Positions 24,731 through 34,410 of a stretch of DNA of 64,000 nt are shown one piece after another. The notes beneath the pieces are model-generated. The model was not told the origin of the DNA and did no database searches. It worked only from the letters and a program-made list of their open reading frames with translations. Position numbers and translations under genes: made by a program. The stretch covers positions 682,001 to 746,000 of the forward strand of contig CANLOQ010000002.1 in assembly GCA_947492925.1 (NCBI GenBank), written 5' to 3'. This DNA is from an uncultured Sulfitobacter sp. Its GTDB lineage: Bacteria > Pseudomonadota > Alphaproteobacteria > Rhodobacterales > Rhodobacteraceae. Within the stretch, counting starts at the first letter, position 1. Every line of letters begins with the position of its first letter.

Positions 24731-26212
24731 ATGAGCCCCAAGACCGTATCGCTATCTTCACTGGGTTTGACGGCGCGAGGGGGCGACACCCCCGAGATCA
24801 CCGGCATCGCAGTGGACAGCCGCGCGGTGCGCGAGGGTTTTTTGTTCGCGGCCATGCCCGGCAGCCGCGTCCACGGCGGAGAATTCATTCAATATGCCCT
24901 GAGACAGGGTGCGGTTGCGGTGCTGACCGATGCGGAAGGGGCGCGCATTGCCGCTGATCTGATGCAGGATGCAGGCACGGCGGTGGTGGTAACGGACGCC
25001 CCGCGCGAGGCGCTGTCGCGCACGGCGGCCCTGTGGTTCGGCGCACAGCCCGAGACCTGCGTGGCCGTGACCGGCACCAACGGCAAGACCTCTGTCTCGA
25101 CCTTTGTGCGCCAGATCTGGATCGAGATGGGGTTGCAGGCTGTGAACCTTGGCACCACGGGGGTGGAGGGCGCTTGGACCGCGCCGCTGGCCCATACGAC
25201 GCCCGAGCCGATCACGCTGCACCGTGCGCTGTCCGAGGCGGTGGCCAATGGCATTACGCACGCGGCGATGGAGGCGTCTAGCCACGGGCTGGATCAGCGG
25301 CGGCTGGACGGTGTCACGCTCAGGGCGGCGGGTTTTACCAACTTCACGCAGGACCATCTGGATTATCACGAGACATTCGAGGCGTATTTCGACGCCAAGG
25401 CGGGGCTTTTTGCCCGCGTGCTGCCCGAGGACGGGACGGCGGTGATCAATATCGACGATCCAAGAGGCGTCGAGATGGCAGCGATTGCCCGCGCGCGGGG
25501 CTGTGCGGTGATCACGGTGGGGCGCGACGGCGGTGATTTGCACCTGACGGGCCAGCGGTTTGACGCCACAGGACAGGATTTGCGGTTCCGCTGGCGCGGC
25601 AAGGATTATCAGAAACGGCTGAACCTGATTGGCGGGTTTCAGGCGGACAACGTGCTGCTGGCCTGCGGGCTGGTGATTGCCTGCGGTGCTGAGGCGGCCG
25701 ATGTCTTCGACACGCTGCCGCACCTTGATACGGTGCGCGGGCGGATGCAGCTGGCCGCGACGCGCGACAATGGCGGCGCGGTGTTTGTGGATTACGCCCA
25801 TACGCCTGACGCGATTGCCACGGCATTGCAGGCGATGCGCCCGCATGTGATGGGACGGCTGGTGGCGATTGTGGGCGCCGGCGGGGACCGGGATGCGGGC
25901 AAGCGGCCCCTGATGGGCGCGGCGGCGGCAGAACATGCGGATGTGGTGATCGTGACGGACGACAACCCCCGGTCTGAGGATCCGGCCAGCATCCGCGCGG
26001 CGGTGCTGGAGGGCGCGGCGGAGGCCAGCGAAGTGGGTGACCGGGCGGAGGCGATTTTGCGCGGTGTCGATGCGCTTGGCCCCGGTGATGCGCTGTTGAT
26101 CGCGGGCAAGGGCCATGAAACGGGACAGACCGTGGGCGACGATGTGCTGCCCTTTGATGATGTGGAACAGGCGAGTGTCGCGGTGGCGGCCCTTGACGGG
26201 AGACTGGCGTGA
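24731..26212 (+). CDS. murE: UDP-N-acetylmuramoyl-L-alanyl-D-glutamate--2,6-diaminopimelate ligase
   Basis: 493 residues. Adds meso-diaminopimelate to UDP-MurNAc-L-Ala-D-Glu. Motifs: N-terminal DSRAVREGFLFAAMPG, the ATP loop GTNGKTS (~117), TTPEP and EASSHGLDQRR, and the DNPRSEDP motif (~416) which marks diaminopimelate rather than lysine specificity. Overlaps murF by 4 nt (GTGA). Confidence 0.97.
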   Translation: MSPKTVSLSSLGLTARGGDTPEITGIAVDSRAVREGFLFAAMPGSRVHGGEFIQYALRQGAVAVLTDAEGARIAADLMQDAGTAVVVTDAPREALSRTAALWFGAQPETCVAVTGTNGKTSVSTFVRQIWIEMGLQAVNLGTTGVEGAWTAPLAHTTPEPITLHRALSEAVANGITHAAMEASSHGLDQRRLDGVTLRAAGFTNFTQDHLDYHETFEAYFDAKAGLFARVLPEDGTAVINIDDPRGVEMAAIARARGCAVITVGRDGGDLHLTGQRFDATGQDLRFRWRGKDYQKRLNLIGGFQADNVLLACGLVIACGAEAADVFDTLPHLDTVRGRMQLAATRDNGGAVFVDYAHTPDAIATALQAMRPHVMGRLVAIVGAGGDRDAGKRPLMGAAAAEHADVVIVTDDNPRSEDPASIRAAVLEGAAEASEVGDRAEAILRGVDALGPGDALLIAGKGHETGQTVGDDVLPFDDVEQASVAVAALDGRLA

Positions 26213-27636
26213 GTTTGTGGACAAGTGATGAAGCGGCGGCGGCCACGGGCGGGCGGGCGGTAGGCGAATGGGCCTGCACGGGCGTGTCGATTGATACACG
26301 CACGCTTGAGGCGGGCGATCTGTTTGTGGCGTTGAAAGATGTGCGCGACGGGCATGAATTCGTTGCGCAGGCACTGGAAAAGGGCGCGGCGGCAGCTTTG
26401 GTCAGCCACATCCCTGACGGCGTGGCGGAAGATGCGCCATTGTTGATCGTGGAAGATGTTCTGGCGGGACTGGAGGCATTGGGCGTGGCGGGCCGTGCGC
26501 GCACGGACGCTAAGGTTGCGGCGGTCACGGGCAGCGTCGGCAAAACCTCGACCAAGGAAATGCTGCTGGCGATGCTGGGCGATCAGGGGCGCACCCATGC
26601 GTCGGTGGCCAGCTACAACAATCACTGGGGCGTGCCGCTGACGCTGGCGCGCATGCCGCGTGACACGGAATATGCGGTGATCGAGATCGGGATGAATCAC
26701 CCCGGCGAAATCGCCCCGCTGGCGCGCATGGCGCGGCCTGACGTGGCGATGGTAACCACGGTGGCGGCGGCACATCTGGAAGCGTTCGAGAATGTTGCGG
26801 GCATCGCGGTGGAGAAGGCTGCGATTTTCGAAGGAGTGCCGGTGGGCGGTACGGCGGTCATCAACGCGGATATTGAACATGCGGCGATCCTGATGGCCAA
26901 GGCTGTGGATTGCAAACTGCGCGAGCTTGAATTTGGCGAACATGGCTTTCAGTTCAAGCTGTTGGATGTCACAGTTCAGGAAGAGGCGACGGTGGTGCAG
27001 GCGGATGCCGACGGCACGCCGCTGTTGTTCAAGATCGCCACGCCGGGGCGGCATTTTGCGATGAACGGGCTGGGCGCATTGGCCGTGGTGCAGGCGCTGG
27101 GGGCTGATCTGGCGCTTGCGGCGCAGTCTTTGGGGCGCTGGCGCCCGTATCAGGGGCGCGGCGTGCGCGAAACGATTGTGCTCGATCCGGTTGAGACGCA
27201 TCTGAAGCTGGATTTGATCGATGACAGTTATAACGCCAACCCGACCTCGATGGCGGCGTCGCTGGAGGTGTTGGCGGCGGCGTCGGTGACGGACAATACA
27301 GGCCGGGTGAGCAAAGGGCGCAGGATTGCTTTTCTGGGTGATATGAAAGAGTTGGGCGACGATGCTATTGCGTTGCATGCAGGGCTGGCGCATCTGGGAG
27401 CGACACAAAAGCTGGACGTGGTGCATTGCATCGGACCGCTGATGCGGTCGCTTTATGATCTGTTGCCCGAACACCAGCGCGGCGACTGGACGGAAACCTC
27501 GGATGAGATGCTGGCGGGGTTACGTGGCAAGCTGGACAGCGGCGATGTGGTGCTGGCCAAAGGGTCTTTGTCCATGAAACTGGGGCTGATTGTTGACGCC
27601 ATCCGCAAAATGGGCCACCCAGTAGATACTGTATAG
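26209..27636 (+). CDS. murF: UDP-N-acetylmuramoyl-tripeptide--D-alanyl-D-alanine ligase
   Basis: 475 residues; adds D-Ala-D-Ala to the UDP-MurNAc-tripeptide. ATP loop GSVGKTSTKEM (~106), IEIGMNHPGEI, DDSYNANPTSM (~337) and FLGDMKELGD (~378) are typical. GTG start overlaps the murE stop, so translation is coupled. A 42-nt gap leads to mraY. Confidence 0.97.
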   Translation: MSLWTSDEAAAATGGRAVGEWACTGVSIDTRTLEAGDLFVALKDVRDGHEFVAQALEKGAAAALVSHIPDGVAEDAPLLIVEDVLAGLEALGVAGRARTDAKVAAVTGSVGKTSTKEMLLAMLGDQGRTHASVASYNNHWGVPLTLARMPRDTEYAVIEIGMNHPGEIAPLARMARPDVAMVTTVAAAHLEAFENVAGIAVEKAAIFEGVPVGGTAVINADIEHAAILMAKAVDCKLRELEFGEHGFQFKLLDVTVQEEATVVQADADGTPLLFKIATPGRHFAMNGLGALAVVQALGADLALAAQSLGRWRPYQGRGVRETIVLDPVETHLKLDLIDDSYNANPTSMAASLEVLAAASVTDNTGRVSKGRRIAFLGDMKELGDDAIALHAGLAHLGATQKLDVVHCIGPLMRSLYDLLPEHQRGDWTETSDEMLAGLRGKLDSGDVVLAKGSLSMKLGLIVDAIRKMGHPVDTV

Positions 27637-27678
27637 CTGGGTGTGCGGCCCACAAGATGATGTAAAGGTGCGCATAGG

Positions 27679-28761
27679 ATGCTCTATTGGTTGACCCTGC
27701 TGTCGGATGGCGGCGATTTCTTTAACCTTTTTCGATACATCACCTTTCGCGCGGGCGGTGCTTTTCTGACGGCGCTGGTGTTCGGGTTTTTGTTTGGCAA
27801 GCCGCTGATCGCGGTTTTGCGCAAACGGCAGGGCAAGGGCCAGCCGATCCGTGATGACGGTCCCGAAGGGCATTTCGTAAAAGCGGGCACGCCGACGATG
27901 GGTGGCTTGCTGATTGTTGGTGCGCTTTTGACCTCGACCCTGCTTTGGGCGCGGCTGGACAATCCGTTTGTGTGGCTGGTGCTGTTTGTCACAATCAGCT
28001 TTGCGGCCATCGGATTTGCCGATGATTATGCCAAGGTAAGCAAGCAGAACACATCAGGTGTGTCGGGTAAGGTGCGGCTTTTACTGGGGTTTTTGATATC
28101 GGGGATCGCGGGCTTCTGGGCCGCGCAGTATCACCCGGATGCTTTGCAGTACCAGCTGGCGCTGCCGATTTTCAAAGATACCCTGATCAACATGGGATAT
28201 TTCTTTGTGCCCTTTGCGATCATCGTGATTGTCGGGGCCGCCAATGCGGTCAACCTGACCGACGGGCTTGACGGGCTGGCGATTATGCCGGTGATGATCG
28301 CCGCCGGCACGCTGGGTGTGATTGCCTACGCGGTGGGGCGGGTGGATTTCACCGAGTATCTGGACGTGCATTACGTGCCGGGCACGGGGGAGATCCTGAT
28401 TTTTACCGCAGGCATCTTTGGCGGTGGGCTTGGCTTTCTGTGGTACAACGCGCCGCCTGCGGCCGTGTTCATGGGGGATACCGGATCGCTGGCGCTTGGC
28501 GGCGCGCTGGGGGCAATTGCGGTGGCCACGAAACACGAGCTGGTGCTGGCGGTGGTCGGCGGGCTTTTTGTGGTCGAGGCGCTGAGTGTGATCATTCAGG
28601 TGCTGTATTTCAAGCGCACCGGCAAGCGGGTGTTTCTGATGGCCCCGATCCATCACCACTACGAAAAGAAGGGCTGGGCCGAACCGCAGATCGTGATCCG
28701 GTTCTGGATCATTTCGCTGATCCTGGCGATGATCGGGCTGGCCACGTTGAAGGTGCGGTAG
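27679..28761 (+). CDS. mraY: Phospho-N-acetylmuramoyl-pentapeptide-transferase
   Basis: 360 residues, about ten transmembrane helices. Transfers phospho-MurNAc-pentapeptide to undecaprenyl phosphate (lipid I). Signature residues: TPTMGG (~74), the catalytic DDYAK (~116), [13 protein letters not shown] (~188) and the HHHYEKKGW loop (~322). It closes the first block of the dcw operon; two short hairpins follow and the next gene is on the other strand. Confidence 0.97.
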   Translation: MLYWLTLLSDGGDFFNLFRYITFRAGGAFLTALVFGFLFGKPLIAVLRKRQGKGQPIRDDGPEGHFVKAGTPTMGGLLIVGALLTSTLLWARLDNPFVWLVLFVTISFAAIGFADDYAKVSKQNTSGVSGKVRLLLGFLISGIAGFWAAQYHPDALQYQLALPIFKDTLINMGYFFVPFAIIVIVGAANAVNLTDGLDGLAIMPVMIAAGTLGVIAYAVGRVDFTEYLDVHYVPGTGEILIFTAGIFGGGLGFLWYNAPPAAVFMGDTGSLALGGALGAIAVATKHELVLAVVGGLFVVEALSVIIQVLYFKRTGKRVFLMAPIHHHYEKKGWAEPQIVIRFWIISLILAMIGLATLKVR

Positions 28762-28762
28762 A

Positions 28763-28796
28763 AGGCCCCTTGGGGGCCTGTGAGGGCTCTGCCCTC
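28763..28796 (+). terminator. Tandem hairpins behind mraY
   Basis: AGGCCCC-TTG-GGGGCCT (28763-28779) and GAGGGC-TCT-GCCCTC (28782-28796). Neither has a T-run, so they could be weak terminators, RNA 3' ends or repeat elements; the dispersed GGAAAGATGAAG motif follows directly. Confidence 0.45.
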
Positions 28797-28804
28797 AAAC
28801 TCCC

Positions 28805-28828
28805 GGAGGTGTATTGGAAAGATGAAGC
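28805..28828 (+). repeat. Dispersed 23-nt motif, single copy (mraY/glsA gap)
   Basis: GGAGGTGTATT followed by GGAAAGATGAAG (28816-28827). It matches the arms of the inverted repeat at 10068-10123 and the copy at 56509-56531 (consensus GAG-K-T-R-TA-N-Y then GGAAAGATGAAG). Confidence 0.6.
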
Positions 28829-28849
28829 ACGGACGTTACGGGGCGGGTT

Positions 28850-29752
28850 TCAGAAGATCGACCAGTTCATTTTGCGGGCCAGCACGGCGAGGGCTTCGGT
28901 GCCTTTGCGGCTGTTGCCGTAACGGTTGAGGCCCGGGGACCAGACCGCGATCGCGGCCTTGCCCGGGACGATGGCGAGGATGCCACCGCCGACACCGGAT
29001 TTGCCGGGGATGCCGACGCGGTAGGCGAAATCACCCGATCCGTCGTAATGGCCACAGGTCAGCATCAGCGCGTTCAGGCGGCGCACCCGGGCCATCGAGA
29101 CAAGCCGGGGCATGCCCGGTACACCCATCAAAAAACGCCCCGCCTGCGCCAGTTGCCGGACCGACATTTCAAGTGCGCAGTGGTGAAAATAGGTGCCCAG
29201 CGTCATCTCGGGCGGGTTTCTGAGATTGTCGAATGAGGCGAGAAAATGCGCCAGTGCGTAGTTGCGGTGGCCGTGGGCGTTTTCGGAGGCCGCGACCGCG
29301 TCGTTGATGTGGATGTCATCGGAGCCTGCGGCGGTGCGGACAAATTGCACGATTTCGGCCAATGCGTCGCGCGGGGCGCGGCCTGCGAGAACCTCGTCCG
29401 TGGTGACGATGGCGCCGGCGTTGATGAAGGGATTGCGCGGGCGGCCTGCCTCACGTTCAAGCTGGACGATGGAGTTGAAGGCCAGTCCCGACGGTTCGCG
29501 CCCGACGCGCTGCCACAGCTGGTCGCCCGACCGGCCAAGCGCGATGGCCAGTGTGAAGACCTTGGTGACCGATTGCACCGAAAAAGGCGTGTCGGCATCA
29601 CCGGCTGTGTGCAGTTTGCCATCGGCGGTCACCACTGCGATGGCAAACTGGGCGGGGTCGATGCGGGCAAGTTCGGGGATGTAATCAGCGGGGCAGCCCC
29701 AGTTATCATCGCGGCGCATGTCACGGTTGAGATCGTTCAGAATGTCGGACAA
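28850..29752 (-). CDS. glsA: Glutaminase (serine-dependent, GlsA family)
   Basis: 300 residues, the usual length. Hydrolyses glutamine to glutamate and ammonia; the fold resembles beta-lactamases. Visible: [22 protein letters not shown] with the catalytic Ser-x-x-Lys (SVTK), [18 protein letters not shown], and [19 protein letters not shown] 29752 is the start: there is no in-frame ATG or GTG between it and the next upstream stop region, and no good ribosome binding site, so the N-terminus is a few residues uncertain. It lies inside the dcw cluster, convergent with mraY and divergent from murD; its role there is probably unrelated to cell wall synthesis. Confidence 0.93.
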   Translation of the reverse strand: MSDILNDLNRDMRRDDNWGCPADYIPELARIDPAQFAIAVVTADGKLHTAGDADTPFSVQSVTKVFTLAIALGRSGDQLWQRVGREPSGLAFNSIVQLEREAGRPRNPFINAGAIVTTDEVLAGRAPRDALAEIVQFVRTAAGSDDIHINDAVAASENAHGHRNYALAHFLASFDNLRNPPEMTLGTYFHHCALEMSVRQLAQAGRFLMGVPGMPRLVSMARVRRLNALMLTCGHYDGSGDFAYRVGIPGKSGVGGGILAIVPGKAAIAVWSPGLNRYGNSRKGTEALAVLARKMNWSIF

Positions 29753-29834
29753 ATCGGTGATGGTGCAGGCTCCGTCTTGTGAAGGATGCGCGCAGGCATC
29801 ATGGTGCGCCTGACGTGATAACAGGGGGGTGGCA

Positions 29835-31238
29835 ATGATACCAGTTCAGGGATTGGCGGGCGCACGGGTTGCGGTTTTGGGTCTGGGGCGTTCGGGCCTG
29901 TCGGCGGCGCGGGCGCTGCGGGCGGGCGGAGCCGAGGCGCTGTGCTGGGATGACAATCCGGCAGCGCGGGACGCGGCGGAGGCGGAGGGGTTTACCTGTC
30001 TGCCGATGACGGCGGTGGATCATTTCGCTGATGTGGCGCGCCTGATCGTAAGCCCGGGGATTCCGCACCTCTATCCCGCGCCCAATCCGGTGGTGGCGCT
30101 GGCGCTTGAGGCGGGGGTGCCGGTGGACAATGACATCGGGCTGTTCTTTCAGAGTTTTGCGACACGGGACTGGGACAGTTTTGATACTTCACCCCGGGTC
30201 GTGGCGGTGACCGGATCAAACGGGAAATCCACCACGTCGGCGCTGATCCATCATATTCTGGAGCATGTGGAGCGGCCCTGTCAGTTGGCGGGCAATATCG
30301 GGCGCGGGGTGCTGGACCTTGATCCGGCGGTGGACGGCGAGGTGGTGGTGCTGGAGTTGTCGTCCTACCAGACCGATCTGGCGCGGAACCTGACGCCGGA
30401 TGTGGCGGTCTTTACCAACCTGTCGCCCGATCATCTGGACCGGCACGCGGGCATGGGGGGATATTTCGCGGCCAAGAGGCGGCTTTTTGCGGAAGGCGGG
30501 CCGGACCGGGCAGTAATCGGGGTTGACGAGGACGAGGGGCGGTTCCTGGCAGGCCAGCTGGCGCAGGCCCCCGGGGACGACCGGGTGATCCGTGTGTCGG
30601 TGGAGCGCAAGTTGACCGGACCGGGCTGGCAGGTCTTTGCCCGCAAAGGGTTTTTGGCGGAATACCGCAAGGGCAAGCAGATCGCGTCGATTGATCTGCG
30701 GCAGGTGGCCGGATTGCCGGGGGCGCATAACCATCAGAATGCCTGTGCCGCCTATGCGGCGTGCCGGACGCTGGGCCTTGCCCCCCGGGTGATCGAGGCG
30801 GCGCTGCACAGCTTTGGTGGATTGCCGCACCGGAGCCAGACGATTGCCGAGGTGGGTGGCGTGCGGTTTGTGAATGACAGCAAGGCCACGAATGTGGATT
30901 CGGCGGCCAAGGCGCTTTTGGCGTTCAAGAACATCCGCTGGATCTGTGGCGGGCTGGAGAAGGAAGGCGGGCTGGACGGGCTGGCCGAGGCCACGGGGGC
31001 GGTGCGCAAGGCCTATGTGATCGGGCGTGAGGCGGCGGGGTTTGCCATGCAGCTGAATGTGGAGGCGGAGGTTTGCGGCACGATGGCGCAGGCCGTGGCG
31101 CGTGCCGTGGCCGAGGCGGAAGCGGGGGATGTGGTGCTGCTAGCCCCGGCGGCGGCGAGCTTTGACCAATACGACAGCTTTGAGCGACGCGGCGAGGATT
31201 TTGCGGCGGAAGTGGCGCGGGTGACGGCAGATGGTTGA
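29835..31238 (+). CDS. murD: UDP-N-acetylmuramoylalanine--D-glutamate ligase
   Basis: 467 residues; adds D-glutamate to UDP-MurNAc-L-Ala. GSNGKST (~126), [10 protein letters not shown] (~196) and [25 protein letters not shown] (~357) are the Mur-ligase marks. ATG 29835 is preceded by GGGGGG; a GTG two codons earlier is possible. The region between it and the divergent glsA must hold a promoter for this second dcw block. Confidence 0.96.
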   Translation: MIPVQGLAGARVAVLGLGRSGLSAARALRAGGAEALCWDDNPAARDAAEAEGFTCLPMTAVDHFADVARLIVSPGIPHLYPAPNPVVALALEAGVPVDNDIGLFFQSFATRDWDSFDTSPRVVAVTGSNGKSTTSALIHHILEHVERPCQLAGNIGRGVLDLDPAVDGEVVVLELSSYQTDLARNLTPDVAVFTNLSPDHLDRHAGMGGYFAAKRRLFAEGGPDRAVIGVDEDEGRFLAGQLAQAPGDDRVIRVSVERKLTGPGWQVFARKGFLAEYRKGKQIASIDLRQVAGLPGAHNHQNACAAYAACRTLGLAPRVIEAALHSFGGLPHRSQTIAEVGGVRFVNDSKATNVDSAAKALLAFKNIRWICGGLEKEGGLDGLAEATGAVRKAYVIGREAAGFAMQLNVEAEVCGTMAQAVARAVAEAEAGDVVLLAPAAASFDQYDSFERRGEDFAAEVARVTADG

Positions 31239-31240
31239 CG

Positions 31241-31256
31241 GTTACCCGTGGGTAAC
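31241..31256. repeat. Short perfect inverted repeat behind murD
   Basis: GTTACCC-GT-GGGTAAC lies 3 nt after the murD stop and 23 nt before the convergent flavoprotein end. No T-run. Could be a weak terminator or a protein site. Confidence 0.3.
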
Positions 31257-31278
31257 ACATTGAATTATTTACGTTTTG

Positions 31279-32457
31279 TTAACCATCTGACAGGTGTGAC
31301 GCACAGGCCATCGCAGAAGACCACGCCCATTGGAAGTTATAGCCACCGAGCCAGCCGGTGACGTCGACGGCCTCTCCGATAAAGTAAAGGCCGGGCACGT
31401 CTTTGGATTGCATCGTTTTGGATGACAGGGCGTCGGTGTCCACGCCGCCCAGCGTTACCTCGGCGGTGCGGTAGCCTTCGGTGCCGTTCGGGTGCAACTG
31501 CCATGCCGCCAGCGTGTCGGTGAGGGCGGTCAACCGGGCGTCGGACCAGTCGGCCAGATTGCCGGACAGATCCATTTGTGTGCTGAGGTGATCCACCAGC
31601 CGGGCGGGCAGGTGGTGCGCCAGTTCGGTGGTAAAGTTCTTGCGGCCCGAGGTCTGGCGCTGGTTGCGGAGTTTTTCCCGCAGGTCGGCGGCGGGCGTCA
31701 GGTTGACGGTGATCGGGTCCCCTTCGTGCCAGTAGGAGGAAGCCTGCAGGACCGCAGGACCGGAGAGGCCACGGTGGGTGAAAAGGAGTGCTTCTTCGAA
31801 GGTGGCGTTGCCTGCGGTGATTTTTGCGGGGGTGGCAGTGCCGGAGATTTCGGCAAAGCGCCCATCGGCAAAGGTAAACGGCACAAGACCCGCGCGCGTG
31901 GCGGTGACGGGGATGTCGAACTGGCGGGCGATGTCGTAGGCAAAGCCGGTTGCGCCCATCTTGGGGATGGATTTTCCGCCTGTGGCGATGATGAGATTAG
32001 TGGTCTCTATTTTCTGTTCTTTATCAGAATGATGCAGTGTCATGCTGAAGTGATGGTTCAGCTTTTGAATCGCGCTGACGGAGGTGTTCAGGCGCAGGTC
32101 AACGGCGGCGGTGTCCATCAATTTGCGCAGCATCGCGATGATGTCCTTGGCGGATGTATCGCAGAACAGCTGGCCCAGTGTCTTTTCGTGCCAGGGGATG
32201 CCGTGGGCATCGACCAGTTCGATGAAATCCCATTGGGTGTAGCGGGCAAGCGCGGATTTGGGGAAATGCGGGTTGCCGGAGATGAAATTTTCAGGCGCGC
32301 AGTACATGTTCGTGAAATTGCAACGCCCGCCGCCGGAAATGCGGATTTTTTCGCCCGGTGCCTTGGCGTGATCGACCACCAAAACGCGCCCGCCCGCGTG
32401 GGCGGCGCACATCATACCGGCGGCACCGGCACCAATGATCACTGTATCAAAATGCAT
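31279..32457 (-). CDS. NAD(P)/FAD-dependent oxidoreductase, HI0933 (YhiN) family
   Basis: 392 residues. N-terminal dinucleotide fold GAGAAGMMCAAHAG (~9-22), RISGGGRCNFTN (~44), NLIIATGGKSIPKMGATGFAYD (~155) and the C-terminal LYFIGEAVDVTGWLGGYNFQWA are typical of the HI0933-like flavoprotein family; its physiological substrate is unknown in general. ATG 32457 starts the domain; the frame extends 26 codons upstream without similarity. Located between murD (convergent) and the peroxiredoxin-like gene (divergent). Confidence 0.9.
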   Translation of the reverse strand: MHFDTVIIGAGAAGMMCAAHAGGRVLVVDHAKAPGEKIRISGGGRCNFTNMYCAPENFISGNPHFPKSALARYTQWDFIELVDAHGIPWHEKTLGQLFCDTSAKDIIAMLRKLMDTAAVDLRLNTSVSAIQKLNHHFSMTLHHSDKEQKIETTNLIIATGGKSIPKMGATGFAYDIARQFDIPVTATRAGLVPFTFADGRFAEISGTATPAKITAGNATFEEALLFTHRGLSGPAVLQASSYWHEGDPITVNLTPAADLREKLRNQRQTSGRKNFTTELAHHLPARLVDHLSTQMDLSGNLADWSDARLTALTDTLAAWQLHPNGTEGYRTAEVTLGGVDTDALSSKTMQSKDVPGLYFIGEAVDVTGWLGGYNFQWAWSSAMACASHLSDG

Positions 32458-32571
32458 GGGCGTTCGCTTTTCATGGATGGTGGGGGTGGTCAAGTTGGCG
32501 TGATCGGGCTTGTGGTCGCAGGGGGATCGGGTCACCTATCTGGCATCAGACACATATGAAGGATGTTCGAG

Positions 32572-33099
32572 ATGACAGGTTTGGCAGCGGGAAGCGCGTT
32601 TCCCAAGATGGAAGTGGCACAACTGGGCGGTCGCACGCTGACGCTGGGCACGCCGCAAGGTGGGCACGACTGGCAGTTGGTTGTGGTCTATCGCGGGCTG
32701 CATTGCCCGATCTGCAAGACCTATCTGGAAAAGCTGGACGGCCTTGTAAGTGATTTCAACGACTTGGGCGTCGATGTTGCGGTGGTTTCGGGGGACCCGG
32801 AGGAAAAAGCGCAGGCGATGGTGGACGAAAAGGCGCTGGGGCTGGCGATGGGATATGACCTGAGTGTGGCGCAGATGCACACGCTGGGGCTTTATGTTTC
32901 GGACCCGCGCAGCCCGAAAGAGACCGACCGCCCGTTCCCGGAACCGGGGCTTTTTGTGATCAATGCCGAGGGCAACATCCAGATCATAGATATTTCGAAC
33001 GCGCCATTTGCACGGCCCGATCCCGAGAGTATCCGCAACGGGATCAAGTTCATACGCGCCAATGATTATCCGGTGCGCGGGATGCACAAAGCGGGATGA
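32572..33099 (+). CDS. Peroxiredoxin-like / AhpC-TSA family protein
   Basis: 175 residues, thioredoxin fold. FPKMEVAQLGG, VVVYRGLHCPICKTYLEKL with a CPIC motif (the first Cys in the peroxidatic position), VVSGDPEEKAQAMVDE and FPEPGLFVINAEG. It should reduce peroxides or disulfides in the cytosol. The CxxC instead of the usual TxxC puts it in the peroxiredoxin-like subgroup. AAGGA stands 8 nt before ATG 32572; ATG 32563 is possible. About 140 nt before ftsW. Confidence 0.88.
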   Translation: MTGLAAGSAFPKMEVAQLGGRTLTLGTPQGGHDWQLVVVYRGLHCPICKTYLEKLDGLVSDFNDLGVDVAVVSGDPEEKAQAMVDEKALGLAMGYDLSVAQMHTLGLYVSDPRSPKETDRPFPEPGLFVINAEGNIQIIDISNAPFARPDPESIRNGIKFIRANDYPVRGMHKAG

Positions 33100-33240
33100 T
33101 CGCGGGGCGCGCGCCACGCATGTGCGAAAAGAGGCGCGAAAAGCCCTAGCTTGAAGGCTGAAATCAGTTTATGCTGCGCAAATAGACCCCAAGAATGGGG
33201 CGCCCCCCGGGGCATTCGAGGCAGTGTAAGGCAGACAGTC

Positions 33241-34410
33241 ATGACAGCGATGGCGCATGGCACCGTTCACGTAACGGACGGTGAACCCATTCTTCCAAAA
33301 TGGTGGCGGACAGTGGACCGTTGGGCATTGTCCTGCGTTCTGATGCTGTTTGGTGTCGGGCTTTTGCTGGGGCTTGCGGCTTCCGTGCCGTTGGCCGAAC
33401 GCAACGGTTTTCAGCCGTTTCACTATGTACAAAGGCAGGCGGTTTTCGGATCGCTGGCCATTCTGGCGATGCTGCTGACGTCGATGATGTCGCCCACGGT
33501 GGTGCGGCGGCTGGCGGTGATCGGTTTTGTCTTTGCTTTTGTGGCGCTGGCCTTGCTGCCGTTTTTCGGCACGGATTTCGGCAAGGGGGCGACGCGGTGG
33601 TATTCGCTGGGCTTTGCGTCGATCCAGCCGTCGGAGTTTCTTAAACCCGGTTTCGTCGTGGCGGCGGCGTGGATGATGGCGGCGAGCCTTGAGATCAACG
33701 GCCCGCCCGGCAAGACGTGGTCCTTTGCGCTGTGTATTTCGATCGTGCTGATGCTGGCATTGCAGCCTGATTTCGGGCAGGCCTGTCTGGTGCTGTTCGG
33801 CTGGGGTGTGATGTATTTTGTGGCCGGTGCGCCGATGGTGCTGCTGGTGGGCATGGCGGCGATGGTGGTGATTGCGGGCACGGTGGCCTATGCCAATTCC
33901 GAACACTTCGCGCGGCGGATTGATGGTTTTCTGTCACCGGAAGTCGATCCCACAACGCAGCTTGGCTATGCAACGAACGCCATCCGCGAGGGCGGGTTGT
34001 TCGGTGTCGGCGTGGGCGAGGGCGAGGTGAAATGGTCACTGCCCGATGCGCATACGGATTTCATCATTGCTGTCGCGGCAGAGGAATACGGGCTGGTTTT
34101 GGTGCTGTGTATCATCGCGCTTTATACCGGTGTTGTGGTACGGTCGCTGCTGCGTCTGGTGCGAGAGCGTGATCCGTTTATCCGGCTGGCGGGCACCGGG
34201 CTTGCCTGCATGTTTGGTGTGCAGGCGATGATCAACATGGGGGTTGCGGTGCGGCTGTTGCCTGCCAAGGGCATGACGCTGCCGTTTGTGAGTTATGGTG
34301 GATCGTCGGTGATTGCGAGCGGAATCGCGGTAGGCATGTTGCTGGCGTTCACGCGGACGCGGCCACAGGGCGAGATTTCGGATATTCTGGGCCGGGGGCG
34401 CGGACGGTGA
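33241..34410 (+). CDS. ftsW: Peptidoglycan glycosyltransferase FtsW
   Basis: 389 residues, SEDS family with ten membrane helices. It polymerises lipid II into septal glycan with FtsI. Conserved stretches: [31 protein letters not shown] (with the catalytic Asp region), [16 protein letters not shown] and [20 protein letters not shown] 33241 is preceded by AAGG; ATG 33250 is an alternative. The GTGA overlap with murG shows coupling. Confidence 0.96.
   Translation: MTAMAHGTVHVTDGEPILPKWWRTVDRWALSCVLMLFGVGLLLGLAASVPLAERNGFQPFHYVQRQAVFGSLAILAMLLTSMMSPTVVRRLAVIGFVFAFVALALLPFFGTDFGKGATRWYSLGFASIQPSEFLKPGFVVAAAWMMAASLEINGPPGKTWSFALCISIVLMLALQPDFGQACLVLFGWGVMYFVAGAPMVLLVGMAAMVVIAGTVAYANSEHFARRIDGFLSPEVDPTTQLGYATNAIREGGLFGVGVGEGEVKWSLPDAHTDFIIAVAAEEYGLVLVLCIIALYTGVVVRSLLRLVRERDPFIRLAGTGLACMFGVQAMINMGVAVRLLPAKGMTLPFVSYGGSSVIASGIAVGMLLAFTRTRPQGEISDILGRGRGR

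Noticed and set aside
25792-27474. 560-codon open frame antisense to murE/murF
   Set aside because: Spans two well-supported Mur ligase genes; no motif, no ribosome binding site, composition of a shadow frame.
28850-29752. Beta-lactamase or penicillin-binding protein (Ser-x-x-Lys fold beside cell wall genes)
   Set aside because: YIPELA, the [13 protein letters not shown] stretch and GKSGVGGG are glutaminase motifs; no signal peptide or KTG triad in lactamase order.
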